Translations under genes and position numbers: made by a program
Notes under the pieces: generated by a model
The model's database searches: none
The model's input: only the letters and a program-made list of their open reading frames with translations
What the model was told of the DNA's origin: nothing
Assembly: GCF_947492965.1 (NCBI RefSeq)
Contig: NZ_CANLOZ010000005.1
Location: 461,099 to 525,098 of the forward strand
From: an uncultured Aquimarina sp.
GTDB taxonomy: Bacteria; Bacteroidota; Bacteroidia; Flavobacteriales; Flavobacteriaceae
DNA length: 64,000 nt
Direction of reading: 5' to 3'
In this document: positions 38,701 to 46,181 of the stretch, piece by piece
How positions within the stretch are numbered: position 1 is the stretch's first letter
How the letters are laid out: each line of letters starts with the position of its first letter

Positions 38701-39029
38701 ACAAGACAGAAAAAGCAAGATCATTATGGAAACAGGTAGCAACCAAATACCAGGAACAATTAATCTATTTTTCTGGTTTATCTTATGAAAAACAGTATGA
38801 ACATTTCGAAAACATCATGGATAACGTAACCTATTACAGAGATCTTATAGATACATTAGTTACGAACAAAGATGATGACCTTATCGATCAGGAAATTGAT
38901 ACTTTTAATCAGTATATCAATCTTTTTCCGAGATTTTTTGCAAAAAAAGAGCTACCTAAACCCGATTCAGAACCAGAAAACAGTGAGGATTTATTAAAAG
39001 AATTAGGATTAGAACAAGAAATAGAATAG
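35754..39029 (+). CDS. DUF2723 GT-C-type glycosyltransferase (protein O-mannosyltransferase-like)
   Basis: 1091 residues. The N-terminal ~300 residues hold about nine hydrophobic helices with the DUF2723 signature: FWDVGEYIATSSKLQIGHPP (the acidic residues and HPPG correspond to the GT-C catalytic loop), and GFAFTDSFWFNAVEAEVYAM. A second membrane block lies near 545-660 (RDYALVGSFYVFAIWISFG), followed by a large soluble periplasmic domain (about 660-1060) with GDNDSFPLWYLQE and a TPR-like helical end. Members are thought to transfer a lipid-linked sugar to proteins in the Bacteroidota O-glycosylation pathway. The exact step here is inference. Confidence 0.85.
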   Translation: MQINRFKKWNLLLGWLVFTISLGVYIKTVEPTNSFWDVGEYIATSSKLQIGHPPGAPLFQMIGAFASVFATNPKQIAYTLNLTSALASAFTILFMFWSITILLRDLASTINSNTRNTPFTILGSAIVGSLGFAFTDSFWFNAVEAEVYAMATLILSVMFYLGLLWKRDMHTPKGNKWIILIAFVIGLSFGIHFMGLLSIPAIGMLYYFKNYKSITIKNFIIANLIVVAVLLFIFKLFIPYTLTYISFVEIFFVNTIGLPFHSGTILSVISILVLFYSGLRYTRKKAYPLLNTSLLCLAFILIGFSSWLMIPVRANSGTVINENNPNNARELLAYYNLEQYPKTYLFYGPQFSEIYGNLDENEPYLDDKPKYEKDTSSGKYIIVNDWKNARQNLDNTHKTLLPRMWSTEHISNYMIFSGPLEFSIKTEFQDEQELIETVIDFRKKYASGELDNNDYHKFLESFGQFLDIQPPSFWDNVSYLFQYQINYMYWRYFMWNFVGRQDDVQGRLTDLHGNWLSGIEFIDKFHLSSQDNLPSDAANNKARNTYYFLPLILGLLGIVFQFRTDKKMFWVLFIFFLFTGLSLKIYLNERPFEPRERDYALVGSFYVFAIWISFGVFALFDLLKNYVHSKHASYVAIIISLLGAPAILIAQNWDDHDRSDRYTAKGSAQTYLSSCQKDAILFSIGDNDSFPLWYLQEIEGYRTDIRILITNLLATDWYVDQMKKAAYEGKPVPSGLEHSFYAYGNNDVIYFKEVTKDTMHIKNWMRWITSNDPRTKGELMNGKTVSTFPTKNIRIPVDKEKVLKNGIVSKEDADKIVPYIDIHLKGGYIPKHRLVMLDIIANNDWERPIYFTGGSFGDDDYIWMKDYLQLDGMTYKLVPIKTKVNPSNPYQLGRVNTEVMYKNVMNWDWGNGNSTGIYHDTETRRNGISYRTNLSRLAEQLIKENQTEKAEEILDLGLEKFPLEFYEYYTPLHDFIQNYYQIDKTEKARSLWKQVATKYQEQLIYFSGLSYEKQYEHFENIMDNVTYYRDLIDTLVTNKDDDLIDQEIDTFNQYINLFPRFFAKKELPKPDSEPENSEDLLKELGLEQEIE

Positions 39030-39143
39030 CTTACTCAAGGGTAATCTTTCATTAACAATTGCAAACATTTTTAGCTGAATATAAATGCTATTATCATCAT
39101 TCTTAATAACATCAAAATGTTAAATTTATTTAAATTTTTATAT

Positions 39144-39162
39144 TAGTTAGGATTCCTTACTA
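39144..39162. promoter_or_regulatory. Operator 1: 19-bp near-perfect palindrome TAGTTAGGATTCCTTACTA
   Basis: Compared with its reverse complement it differs only at positions 5, 10 (centre) and 15. It runs into the -7 element of the next gene. The same core recurs at 39454 and 40503. Probably the binding site of the MarR protein encoded at 40548; see findings. Confidence 0.65.
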
Positions 39163-39168
39163 TATTTG
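39161..39168 (+). promoter_or_regulatory. -7 element TAtaTTTG of the thioredoxin-like gene
   Basis: Exact TAnnTTTG match, 36 bases before ATG 39205, sharing its first two bases with operator 1. A protein bound to the operator would block RNA polymerase. Confidence 0.65.
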
Positions 39169-39204
39169 CACTGAAATTAATTATAAATCATAAATACCAT
39201 TACA

Positions 39205-39438
39205 ATGAGTAAATCAATTTTTTACCACGCCGGATGTCCAGTTTGCATTAGTGCAGAACATGATATCATCAATCTAGTAGGTGCTCCTAACGTTGAAATT
39301 ATCCATTTAGGAGAAGAACAATCCAGTATTAATGCCGCAGAAATGTCGGGTGTGCAATCCGTTCCCGCACTGGTTACTCCAAATGGAAATGTATTACATA
39401 TCAATTTTGGAGCATCCATTTCTGATCTAAAAAAATAA
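39205..39438 (+). CDS. Mini thioredoxin-like protein with CPVC motif
   Basis: 77 residues, no signal peptide. The N-terminal strand and motif IFYHAGCPVCISAEHDI places a CxxC pair (about residues 10 and 13) at the tip of the first helix, as in thioredoxin and glutaredoxin folds. VQSVPALVTPNG carries the cis-Pro seen opposite the active site in such folds. It is about 30 residues shorter than a normal thioredoxin, closer to a glutaredoxin-like or Trx-mini fold. It leads the operator-linked cluster and has its own promoter. Reductase or metal-delivery roles are both possible. Confidence 0.75.
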   Translation: MSKSIFYHAGCPVCISAEHDIINLVGAPNVEIIHLGEEQSSINAAEMSGVQSVPALVTPNGNVLHINFGASISDLKK

Positions 39439-39453
39439 AAAATTTAACTCAAA

Positions 39454-39472
39454 TAGTTAGGATTCCTAATTT
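39454..39472. promoter_or_regulatory. Operator 2: TAGTTAGGATTCCTAATTT
   Basis: Core TTAGGATTCCTAA is a 13-bp palindrome broken only at the centre. It sits in the 63-base gap between the thioredoxin-like gene and the secreted CPVC protein gene, which suggests an additional controlled promoter, although no exact -7 element follows it. Confidence 0.6.
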
Positions 39473-39501
39473 AATCCTGTCTATTTTAAAAACTATAAAC
39501 T

Positions 39502-40224
39502 ATGAAACATTTATTTTTTTTAGTGATTGTACTCTGGAGCAGCAGCTTAGTTGCTTGCCCAGTATGCAAAAATTATAGCACTAGTGATTTTAAAATTATT
39601 GACGCTAGTGTTACCCATTGGCAAGAATTATCAACTACCATATGGGAAATTAAGGTACATGGAATTGCTGGAGCCACTACACCAACACCTGCCGGACAAC
39701 TGCACAACGCACCAGTGCTTGGATATGTTTTTCCTACTTCGCTTGCTCCTACTGATGTTGGTTTTAGCGCAACAGAAGGTATTGTTGCGTTAGCTTTAAC
39801 CTCTCATCCCGATTTTGATGATACTCCTTTGTGGGACGAAAACCTAGATCAAAACTATAACAACGATGGAATCATATGGCATCCACATTGGGTGGTGCTT
39901 CAAAAAGATGACAGAGTAAAAGGCGGATTATCCGTAAAACAATTTAAAAAAGGTGATCCTTCTATTCAACTTCCTCCTACCAATCCTGGTATGCCAATGT
40001 TTATGGATTCGCCAGGATTTCAGGTTATTACCAAAGGAAATAGTATAAAAGTTATTATCCCAAACTATAGAATTAGCCATAAGACTAATTTTAAGTTTGA
40101 TGCGGTAGCCGCATTTATGCAAGTAAACACAGAACAGAGTAATCTTCCAATGTTGGGTGTGTATGAGGTATATAGTGTTCTAAGTAAAGATCTTTCGCTT
40201 CCTTATAAAGTTCAATTAAAATAA
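39502..40224 (+). CDS. Secreted protein with CPVC motif, function unknown
   Basis: 240 residues. Signal peptide MKHLFFLVIVLWSSSLVA, possibly cleaved just before CPVCK, which would put the CxxC pair at or near the mature N-terminus. With Cys right at the cleavage site (LVAC) it could also be a lipoprotein. The rest is beta-rich with several His and Trp residues (IIWHPHWVVLQKDDRV) and one Met-rich patch (PGMPMFMDSPG), which might bind metal. I do not recognise a family. The DUF2024 gene starts 7 bases after the stop, so the two are cotranscribed. Confidence 0.7.
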   Translation: MKHLFFLVIVLWSSSLVACPVCKNYSTSDFKIIDASVTHWQELSTTIWEIKVHGIAGATTPTPAGQLHNAPVLGYVFPTSLAPTDVGFSATEGIVALALTSHPDFDDTPLWDENLDQNYNNDGIIWHPHWVVLQKDDRVKGGLSVKQFKKGDPSIQLPPTNPGMPMFMDSPGFQVITKGNSIKVIIPNYRISHKTNFKFDAVAAFMQVNTEQSNLPMLGVYEVYSVLSKDLSLPYKVQLK

Positions 40225-40231
40225 TGAGTAT

Positions 40232-40495
40232 ATGAAAATAGCAGTATGGGACACCTATGTAAGCAGAACAGATGGTCGATTGATGCACTTCGACATTTTA
40301 GTTCCAGATCACATCACTGACGAGAACAAAATATTAGCATACGGTAAAAAATATCTGGACACAAAAAGTTTTAAGACTGGTACGTTAACTTCTAACGAAT
40401 GTAAATTTTGTCATATTCAGAAAGCGCCAGATGGTATGATCCAGGATATAGAGACAACTGGGTTTAGTATTTTTGAAATGGAAAATTGTAGTTAG
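40232..40495 (+). CDS. DUF2024 family protein
   Basis: 87 residues. The start MKIAVWDTYVSRTDGRLMHF and the later segment TSNECKFCHIQKA with a CxxC-H pattern are characteristic of DUF2024, a small soluble family without known function. It follows the secreted CPVC protein gene by 7 bases and precedes the MarR gene, so all four small genes of this cluster encode CxxC or Cys-rich proteins. Confidence 0.82.
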   Translation: MKIAVWDTYVSRTDGRLMHFDILVPDHITDENKILAYGKKYLDTKSFKTGTLTSNECKFCHIQKAPDGMIQDIETTGFSIFEMENCS

Positions 40496-40502
40496 AAATA
40501 AT

Positions 40503-40521
40503 TAATTAGGATTACTAACTT
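40503..40521. promoter_or_regulatory. Operator 3: TAATTAGGATTACTAACTT
   Basis: Core TTAGGATTACTAA (40506-40518), one base from the core at operator 2. It overlaps the -7 element of the MarR gene, so autoregulation is likely. Confidence 0.65.
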
Positions 40522-40523
40522 TG
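40516..40523 (+). promoter_or_regulatory. -7 element TAacTTTG of the MarR gene
   Basis: Exact TAnnTTTG match inside operator 3. Transcription would begin near 40530, which rules out the in-frame TTG at 40521 as the start and supports ATG 40548. Confidence 0.6.
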
Positions 40524-40547
40524 AAAAAGTTAAAACTCCTATACAGT

Positions 40548-41156
40548 ATGAATAAAAGTATTTTTAATATTCCTTTTCAGCATGATGATATCAATGCAAA
40601 AACCGTGATTGGTTTAGAGCGAATTTCTGAAGCTTTCAGGACTCTTTTATGGGAACATGCAAAAGAAGTTAAACTAAGTCCTATCCAGATACAAATACTA
40701 ATTTTTGTAGCGTATCACGACGATAAACTATGTACTGTAAGCCATTTGGCTAAGGAATTTAATCTTACAAAACCAACCATTAGTGATGCTGTAAAAGTTT
40801 TGGAACAAAAGGAGATGATTTCAAAAAACAAAACCTCATCAGATAGCAGAAGCTATTTCATCAGTTTAACTAAAGGTGGTGAGCAAAAGGTTTCCGAAAC
40901 CGAACTCTTTGCGAATCCAATTAAAAAGGAAATTTCTAAACTTACTGTACAGGAGCAAGAATCACTTTTTAGTACAATAAGTACTTTGATTCATAAACTT
41001 CATAAATCAGGAGTTATCACTATTCAAAGAACATGTTACGCATGTAAGTATTATGAATCTAAAGATTCTAATAATGGTTATTGTAATCTTATTAGAAAAG
41101 ATATTTCATCAAATACAGTTCGATTAGACTGTCCAGAATTTGAAGAGAAGGCATAA
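40548..41156 (+). CDS. MarR-type regulator with a C-terminal four-cysteine motif
   Basis: 202 residues. The start is ATG 40548 because the upstream TTG lies inside the promoter. A winged helix-turn-helix of MarR type spans about 30-130: LSPIQIQILIFVAYH, then CTVSHLAKEFNLTKPTISDA (recognition helix) and the wing with SSDSRSYFISLT. The tail (about 160-202) adds Cys163, Cys166, Cys179 and Cys195 in a CX2CX12CX15C pattern, suited to a zinc or Fe-S site or a thiol switch. It is the last gene of the cluster with its terminator immediately after the stop. It probably binds the three TTAGGATTCCTAA-like sites. Confidence 0.8.
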   Translation: MNKSIFNIPFQHDDINAKTVIGLERISEAFRTLLWEHAKEVKLSPIQIQILIFVAYHDDKLCTVSHLAKEFNLTKPTISDAVKVLEQKEMISKNKTSSDSRSYFISLTKGGEQKVSETELFANPIKKEISKLTVQEQESLFSTISTLIHKLHKSGVITIQRTCYACKYYESKDSNNGYCNLIRKDISSNTVRLDCPEFEEKA

Positions 41157-41192
41157 AAAAACCTCCTGACCCAAGTTTTCAGGAGGTTTTGA
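41157..41192. terminator. Terminator at the end of the MarR cluster
   Basis: AAAACCTCCTGA (41158-41169) pairs with TCAGGAGGTTTT (41179-41190), starting two bases after the MarR stop. It can work in both directions between convergent genes. Confidence 0.85.
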
Positions 41193-41242
41193 TATATTTC
41201 GTAGAAGATAATAAGTCCCGTTCTTCTAAGAAATGAATCCAA

Positions 41243-43555
41243 CTAACCCTTTACAGGTTTTGTTGTTTCCTTTTTACCAATATGCTTTGCATAGAATCCC
41301 ATCATAGCTTTATACATCGCTATAGAATTTTCTTCTTTTGCAAAACCATGGCCTTCGTCATATTTTACCATATATGGAACATCAAATCCTTTATCACGTA
41401 ATGCTTTTACGATCTGATCAGACTCATCTATATTTACTCTAGGATCGTTAGCTCCTTGTACCACAAACAGAGGTTTTTTGATCTTATCGATTTGATACAC
41501 CGGTGATACTTCTTCCATAATTGCTTTTTCTTCAGCTACATCCTCATCATACCAGATTTCTTTAATAATTTTTAAATATGGTTTCCAATATGGTGGAATT
41601 GTTTTCATGAACGTAAATAAGTTAGATACTCCTACATAATCTACTCCACAAGCATATAAATCTGGTGTTTTTGTTAATCCTCGTAGTACTGCGTATCCAC
41701 CATGACTACCACCGTAAATAGCAACTTTATCTTTATCTACCCATCCTTGATCAATAACGTATTGCAATCCATCTTCTACATCATCCATCGCTTTTCTACC
41801 GATCTGTTTAAATCCTGTTTCTAAAAACTCTCTACCATATCCTCCAGAAATTCTAAAATTCACCTGTAAAGTTGCATATCCTCTACTTGCGAATAATTGT
41901 GATTCTGGATTGAATCCCCAAGAATCTCTAATACCTTGTGGTCCTCCATGAGGATTAACTACCAATGGTACTTTTTTTCCTTGGATAGCTTCTTTAGGCA
42001 ATGTAATATATCCATGAATTGTTAAACCGTCTCTACTCTTAAAAGTAATTGGACGCATTTCTGCCATATCGTTCTCCTTTAGCTGAGGCATTAAATTATA
42101 CAATAGCTTAAAGGTATCTTTCTTAGCATCATAAGAGTAATACACTCCATATAACTTATCACTTTGTAAGAAGATCAAATACTTATCTTCATCATCCGTC
42201 TTTCCTGCTATTGAATATTGGTGATCAGGAAATTTTTTAGTGATTTTTGAGTGTAATTTTTTATAATAATCACTTACTGGTACTACTACTCTCTTTTCTC
42301 CCTGATAAGAGAAATAATCTAATTCATATCCCCTTTTTCTAGATAAAGAAAGATTAGAGACATCATATTTATCATTAGAGAATAACTTCTTTATTACTTT
42401 GTCTTTTTTTAAGTCGTATAAATAAATTTGTGACTTGTCTGTATCTAAGTTAGATACTACATATGCATCATGAGGATTATCTGTAGAATAATCATAGTTT
42501 AGGATGGAAAACGTATCTTTCCAATTCATTTGCTTAAGCACCTCATATTTCCCATCTTCTTTAGCGTAATAGAAATCTACATTTACTCCATCTCTTATTT
42601 TTCCATATCCTCGTAGATTACCATCTTTATCAAAACTATATCCTGCTATTGGATTTGAAGCATCGTCATTGGTAAATAATTGCTTAATCTCTCCTGTAAC
42701 AATATTAATTTTATAAGGCTCAAAGATTTGTTTATTATTTTTATTCATAGAGATGATCATATGATCTTTATCCTCTTTTAAACCTTCTAATATATTTACC
42801 TGAACACCCTCATAAGGAGTTAATTCTTTCTGATCGGTTCCGTCTATGTTTGCCGCAAAAAGATGGTAGTCTTCATTTCCACCTTTATCCATAACATATA
42901 CTAATCGCTCATTATTAGCCCAACCATACCCACGTATTAATTCTTCTTTTTCTTCTATAACTCGGGTTACTTTATCAGTTGCGATATCCTTTACGTATAC
43001 ATGATTTTTACTGTTACTATCTTTCTCTCGATAAGAAAGATACTTTCCATTTGGAGAAAATTGAAAACTTCTAGCTTTTGGTTTTGCAAAATAATCCTCT
43101 ACAGAATACTTATAATTGCCTTGATCCAAATTTGCCATTTTTTCTAATTCCGAATCCGAAGAAACCAATGATGGGTTTCCAGGTATCGTTTTCTCTGATT
43201 TTTCCATTTCTAATGGTAGTTCCATTCCGCCTTGATAAAAAGTTCCTTTTAATTTACTATTCTCCAGAGATGCTATATATTTAATCCCTGCTTGTTTGAA
43301 GATCAAAGTTAATTGATTGTTTTCAAAAACTGTGGAATCCATTGGAATTCCAGAAGCTCCTTGCGCAGGACTATCCATCGTAGAAGAAAGTGCTCCTTCT
43401 TTCTCTTCTATATGAAATACTAAAGGTACTTCCGTTCCTTGTACAGATAATTTACCTTTCCAAGTTCCTATTGCATCCTGACCGTATATTTGAGTAAATG
43501 CCATACAAAGCATGGCCATACAGATACTCAAAAAATTCTTTGATAATTGTTTCAT
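41243..43555 (-). CDS. S9 family (prolyl oligopeptidase-type) secreted peptidase
   Basis: 770 residues from ATG 43555, which opens a signal peptide (MKQLSKNFLSICMAMLCMAF, cleaved near YGQ). A more distant in-frame start at 43612 is less likely. Order: a small beta domain (about 25-110; GTWKGKLSVQGTEVPLVF), a beta-propeller (about 130-500), and a C-terminal alpha/beta-hydrolase domain. The catalytic Ser is in YGGSHGGYAVL, Asp in VQGANDPRVN and His in DEGHGFAKEEN. It cleaves short peptides, probably in the periplasm. The N-terminal beta domain is an addition found on several Bacteroidota hydrolases. Confidence 0.9.
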   Translation of the reverse strand: MKQLSKNFLSICMAMLCMAFTQIYGQDAIGTWKGKLSVQGTEVPLVFHIEEKEGALSSTMDSPAQGASGIPMDSTVFENNQLTLIFKQAGIKYIASLENSKLKGTFYQGGMELPLEMEKSEKTIPGNPSLVSSDSELEKMANLDQGNYKYSVEDYFAKPKARSFQFSPNGKYLSYREKDSNSKNHVYVKDIATDKVTRVIEEKEELIRGYGWANNERLVYVMDKGGNEDYHLFAANIDGTDQKELTPYEGVQVNILEGLKEDKDHMIISMNKNNKQIFEPYKINIVTGEIKQLFTNDDASNPIAGYSFDKDGNLRGYGKIRDGVNVDFYYAKEDGKYEVLKQMNWKDTFSILNYDYSTDNPHDAYVVSNLDTDKSQIYLYDLKKDKVIKKLFSNDKYDVSNLSLSRKRGYELDYFSYQGEKRVVVPVSDYYKKLHSKITKKFPDHQYSIAGKTDDEDKYLIFLQSDKLYGVYYSYDAKKDTFKLLYNLMPQLKENDMAEMRPITFKSRDGLTIHGYITLPKEAIQGKKVPLVVNPHGGPQGIRDSWGFNPESQLFASRGYATLQVNFRISGGYGREFLETGFKQIGRKAMDDVEDGLQYVIDQGWVDKDKVAIYGGSHGGYAVLRGLTKTPDLYACGVDYVGVSNLFTFMKTIPPYWKPYLKIIKEIWYDEDVAEEKAIMEEVSPVYQIDKIKKPLFVVQGANDPRVNIDESDQIVKALRDKGFDVPYMVKYDEGHGFAKEENSIAMYKAMMGFYAKHIGKKETTKPVKG

Positions 43556-43763
43556 GTGATTTTTATTAGATTGATGATAATTATTTAGATATACGGAATT
43601 AGTAATCGACAAGGCAATTTTGTTACATTATTTAAAAAAATTAACAAAATTTAATTTCAAAATACCTTGACGGTAAATCATAATATCTGTTACAATTTTC
43701 ATAAAGATTATAGTACTAGATGCGCTTTTACTATTTTAGATTATTAACACAAATAACCTTACT

Positions 43764-44612
43764 ATGAAAAGAATAATATTGGCTCTGATAACCCTTTGTC
43801 TATTGGCATGTGATCAGAAAAAAAAGGAAGAAAAAGTAGTTCCTGAAGTAAAAGAAGAAATAGAACAAATTCCTGTAGAAGCTGATGGAGGAATTGGAGA
43901 TGGAGCTTTATCTATCACCGACCATTTTATTAAGAGTATCGAAAAAGCTCACAAAAAAGAAAAATTCCTAAAACACAAAGCCATAAGTTTTGATATCAAA
44001 ATTTTATTTAATGGTAAGGAACATTTAGAAGGAAAGATTACGATGCTTACCAACTCTTCAAAAATTAGAATCGACAAAAAAGATAATAGTACCCTAGTGT
44101 ATGATGGTGAAAAAGTATTCTTGTATCCCGCAGATGCTAATGATCAAGGAGCACGATTTGATATGTTTACCTGGACTTACTTTTTTGGGTTCCCTTATAA
44201 ATTCAGTGATCCTGGCACGAAATGGGAAATGCAAGAAGATCGTAAGCTAGGAGACAAAACCCATAGTACTGCCAAGCTTACTTTTGAAGATGGTGTTGGA
44301 GATGCTCCTGATGATTGGTACGTAATCTACGCAGATCCAGATGCTAAGTTACTACAGGCAGCAGCTTATATTGTAACCTTTGGAAGTGATGGAGATATTT
44401 CTAAGGCCGAAGCAGATCCTCATGCGATACAATATAAAGATTTTAAACCTGTAGATGGTATTCTATTTGCTACTGCATGGGAGTTTTATGGTTGGACTGC
44501 TGAAAAAGGAATGACAGACAAATTGGGAGAAGCTACCATTTCTAACATTACTTTTATTGAAGATGAAGGAAATTTATTTGATGATCCTGGAAACTCTAAG
44601 ATTATTGAATAA
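43764..44612 (+). CDS. DUF6503-like lipoprotein
   Basis: 282 residues. The signal peptide ends in lipobox LCLLACDQ, then a Lys/Glu-rich linker (about 20-45). The body is a beta-rich LolA/LolB-like sheet pattern (SFDIKILFNGKEHLEGKIT, VYDGEKVFLYPA, YAVIYADP-type strands), which I associate with the flavobacterial DUF6503 family. Function unknown. Single gene with its own terminator. Confidence 0.7.
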   Translation: MKRIILALITLCLLACDQKKKEEKVVPEVKEEIEQIPVEADGGIGDGALSITDHFIKSIEKAHKKEKFLKHKAISFDIKILFNGKEHLEGKITMLTNSSKIRIDKKDNSTLVYDGEKVFLYPADANDQGARFDMFTWTYFFGFPYKFSDPGTKWEMQEDRKLGDKTHSTAKLTFEDGVGDAPDDWYVIYADPDAKLLQAAAYIVTFGSDGDISKAEADPHAIQYKDFKPVDGILFATAWEFYGWTAEKGMTDKLGEATISNITFIEDEGNLFDDPGNSKIIE

Positions 44613-44628
44613 CCGTTTCAATACATAA

Positions 44629-44657
44629 AAAAAACACCGCTCACATGGCGGTGTTTT
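44629..44657. terminator. Bidirectional terminator
   Basis: AAAACACCGC pairs with GCGGTGTTTT around loop TCACATG, with A and T runs outside. It serves the lipoprotein gene and the convergent astacin-like gene. Confidence 0.85.
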
Positions 44658-44689
44658 TCCACTTACATAATCCAGTTCACACAGTCAGT

Positions 44690-45907
44690 CTACAATCCGG
44701 ATATCACAAATTGTTCCCAAGACCCTATAGCTGTTCTATTACAGGTCATTGGTTTTGTTCCGTTTTCAGAACTTATATATTTTCCATTATTGCCTTTTAA
44801 CGCGTAGGTATTTCCACCAAGATTTTCCAAGGTAAATTGTTCCCAAGCACCAACTTGAGACCTATTACAAGTAATTGGTTTTCCTCCATTTTCGCTGCTC
44901 ACATATTTACCATTATTACCTTTTAGTGCAACTTTTCCTCCACTTAGAGTAATCACTTCAAACTTTTCCCAAGATCCTATAGTTGTTCTATTACAATTCA
45001 TAGGATTACTTCCATTTTCACTACTTACATACTGATTATTGTTTCCTTTTAATGTAATGATTCCGGCAGCAGTACTTGGAGGGTACATCTTATTAATTCC
45101 TTCTACATCACTATTAGACAATCCATTTCTTTGCGCATTATATGTACTTCCGTTAAGTCTTGTAATAGTTGGTTGTCCATTCTTAGAAAATGCGTAAGAA
45201 CCGTACATCATAATACTTCCTAAATCTAAACTAGAAGTATATTCATTTCCATCTTGTCCTTGTTCTGTATATGTTCTGAAATTAAATTCTCTTCCATCTT
45301 GTATATTTTCAAAAAGAATTTGAATGTACTGATCTCTATCTTTCCTACTTTGTTCATGCCATAATCCAATAGCGTGACCAATTTCATGAATTGTATTTCC
45401 GGTAGAGCAACCATTAGCTAATGTAATCTCCTGTCGACCTCCAATTCGACCAACATATGAAGAGCAACCCGATCCATTTCTAAAGTATACATAATTGGTC
45501 TCGTTAGTACGTTTCACAAACCTTAGCGCGGTTTTAGACTCCCAATGGGCAATTGCATTCGTAATACGAGCTTGATTAGGCATTCCACTTTGGATAGCAT
45601 AATACACTGTATTGTTAGGCCATCTACCTCCTACTCTACCAACACCTTTGTCTGTTTCTGATGGTAAAACCTTGATATCTCCTTCTAAAATGTAATGCTT
45701 ATTTACACTTTCTACCGCTACTTCTTCTCCTTCTAATAAAATCTGAATTAATTCTCCAGTTTCTTCGGGATATGCTTGTTCGAGTATGAAATCTTCAAGT
45801 GGATTTTGTTGATCGATTGATTCTAACTCCTGAGATTCACAGGAAATAAATAATACGTTTGTGGAAATAAGAAACAATCCCACAAATAATGTGAAATACT
45901 TTTTCAT
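44690..45907 (-). CDS. Astacin-like (M12A) metalloprotease with C-terminal beta-trefoil repeats
   Basis: 405 residues. Signal peptide with a possible lipobox (NVLFISCES), a propeptide (about 25-90), then the protease (about 93-280). The zinc motif HEIGHAIGLWHEQ fits HExxHxxGxxHE, and the Met-turn is SIMMYGSY. The last ~124 residues consist of three ~40-residue repeats (patterns ALKGNNGKYVSSENG and WEQF), as in a fascin-like beta-trefoil, which often binds glycans or actin. Probably an exported, surface-held protease. It stands alone between two terminator/spacer regions. Confidence 0.88.
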   Translation of the reverse strand: MKKYFTLFVGLFLISTNVLFISCESQELESIDQQNPLEDFILEQAYPEETGELIQILLEGEEVAVESVNKHYILEGDIKVLPSETDKGVGRVGGRWPNNTVYYAIQSGMPNQARITNAIAHWESKTALRFVKRTNETNYVYFRNGSGCSSYVGRIGGRQEITLANGCSTGNTIHEIGHAIGLWHEQSRKDRDQYIQILFENIQDGREFNFRTYTEQGQDGNEYTSSLDLGSIMMYGSYAFSKNGQPTITRLNGSTYNAQRNGLSNSDVEGINKMYPPSTAAGIITLKGNNNQYVSSENGSNPMNCNRTTIGSWEKFEVITLSGGKVALKGNNGKYVSSENGGKPITCNRSQVGAWEQFTLENLGGNTYALKGNNGKYISSENGTKPMTCNRTAIGSWEQFVISGL

Positions 45908-46181
45908 GGTTGAGTTTGTGTTAGGTATAAAAGTTTATACAATAGTATGGATTCCTCTTAATTTTTTTAACTGTAAAATACTAAGTGCATTCTAACCGTA
46001 TAAAACCGATCCATATAAAAAAGTATTCGTTTTTACGTATAACATTTATCTTATTATCATTGTGCGAATAATTGAACCTAATCTGTATGCATGACACGTT
46101 AAAATCTATCTCACTAATCTTATTTTTTTTGTATCTTTAGATAGCACACAAATTAGCAGATATAAATTAAAATTCTTTCTC
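45908..46181. other. Intergenic region, only weak promoter signals
   Basis: 274 bases of divergent spacer. TAtcTTTA (46152-46159) differs from the -7 consensus by one base and could serve the DUF3052 gene. Nothing else is visible. Confidence 0.35.

Noticed and set aside
40521..40547. TTG start for the MarR gene nine codons upstream
   Set aside because: It lies inside the TAacTTTG -7 element and operator, so it would not be in the transcript.
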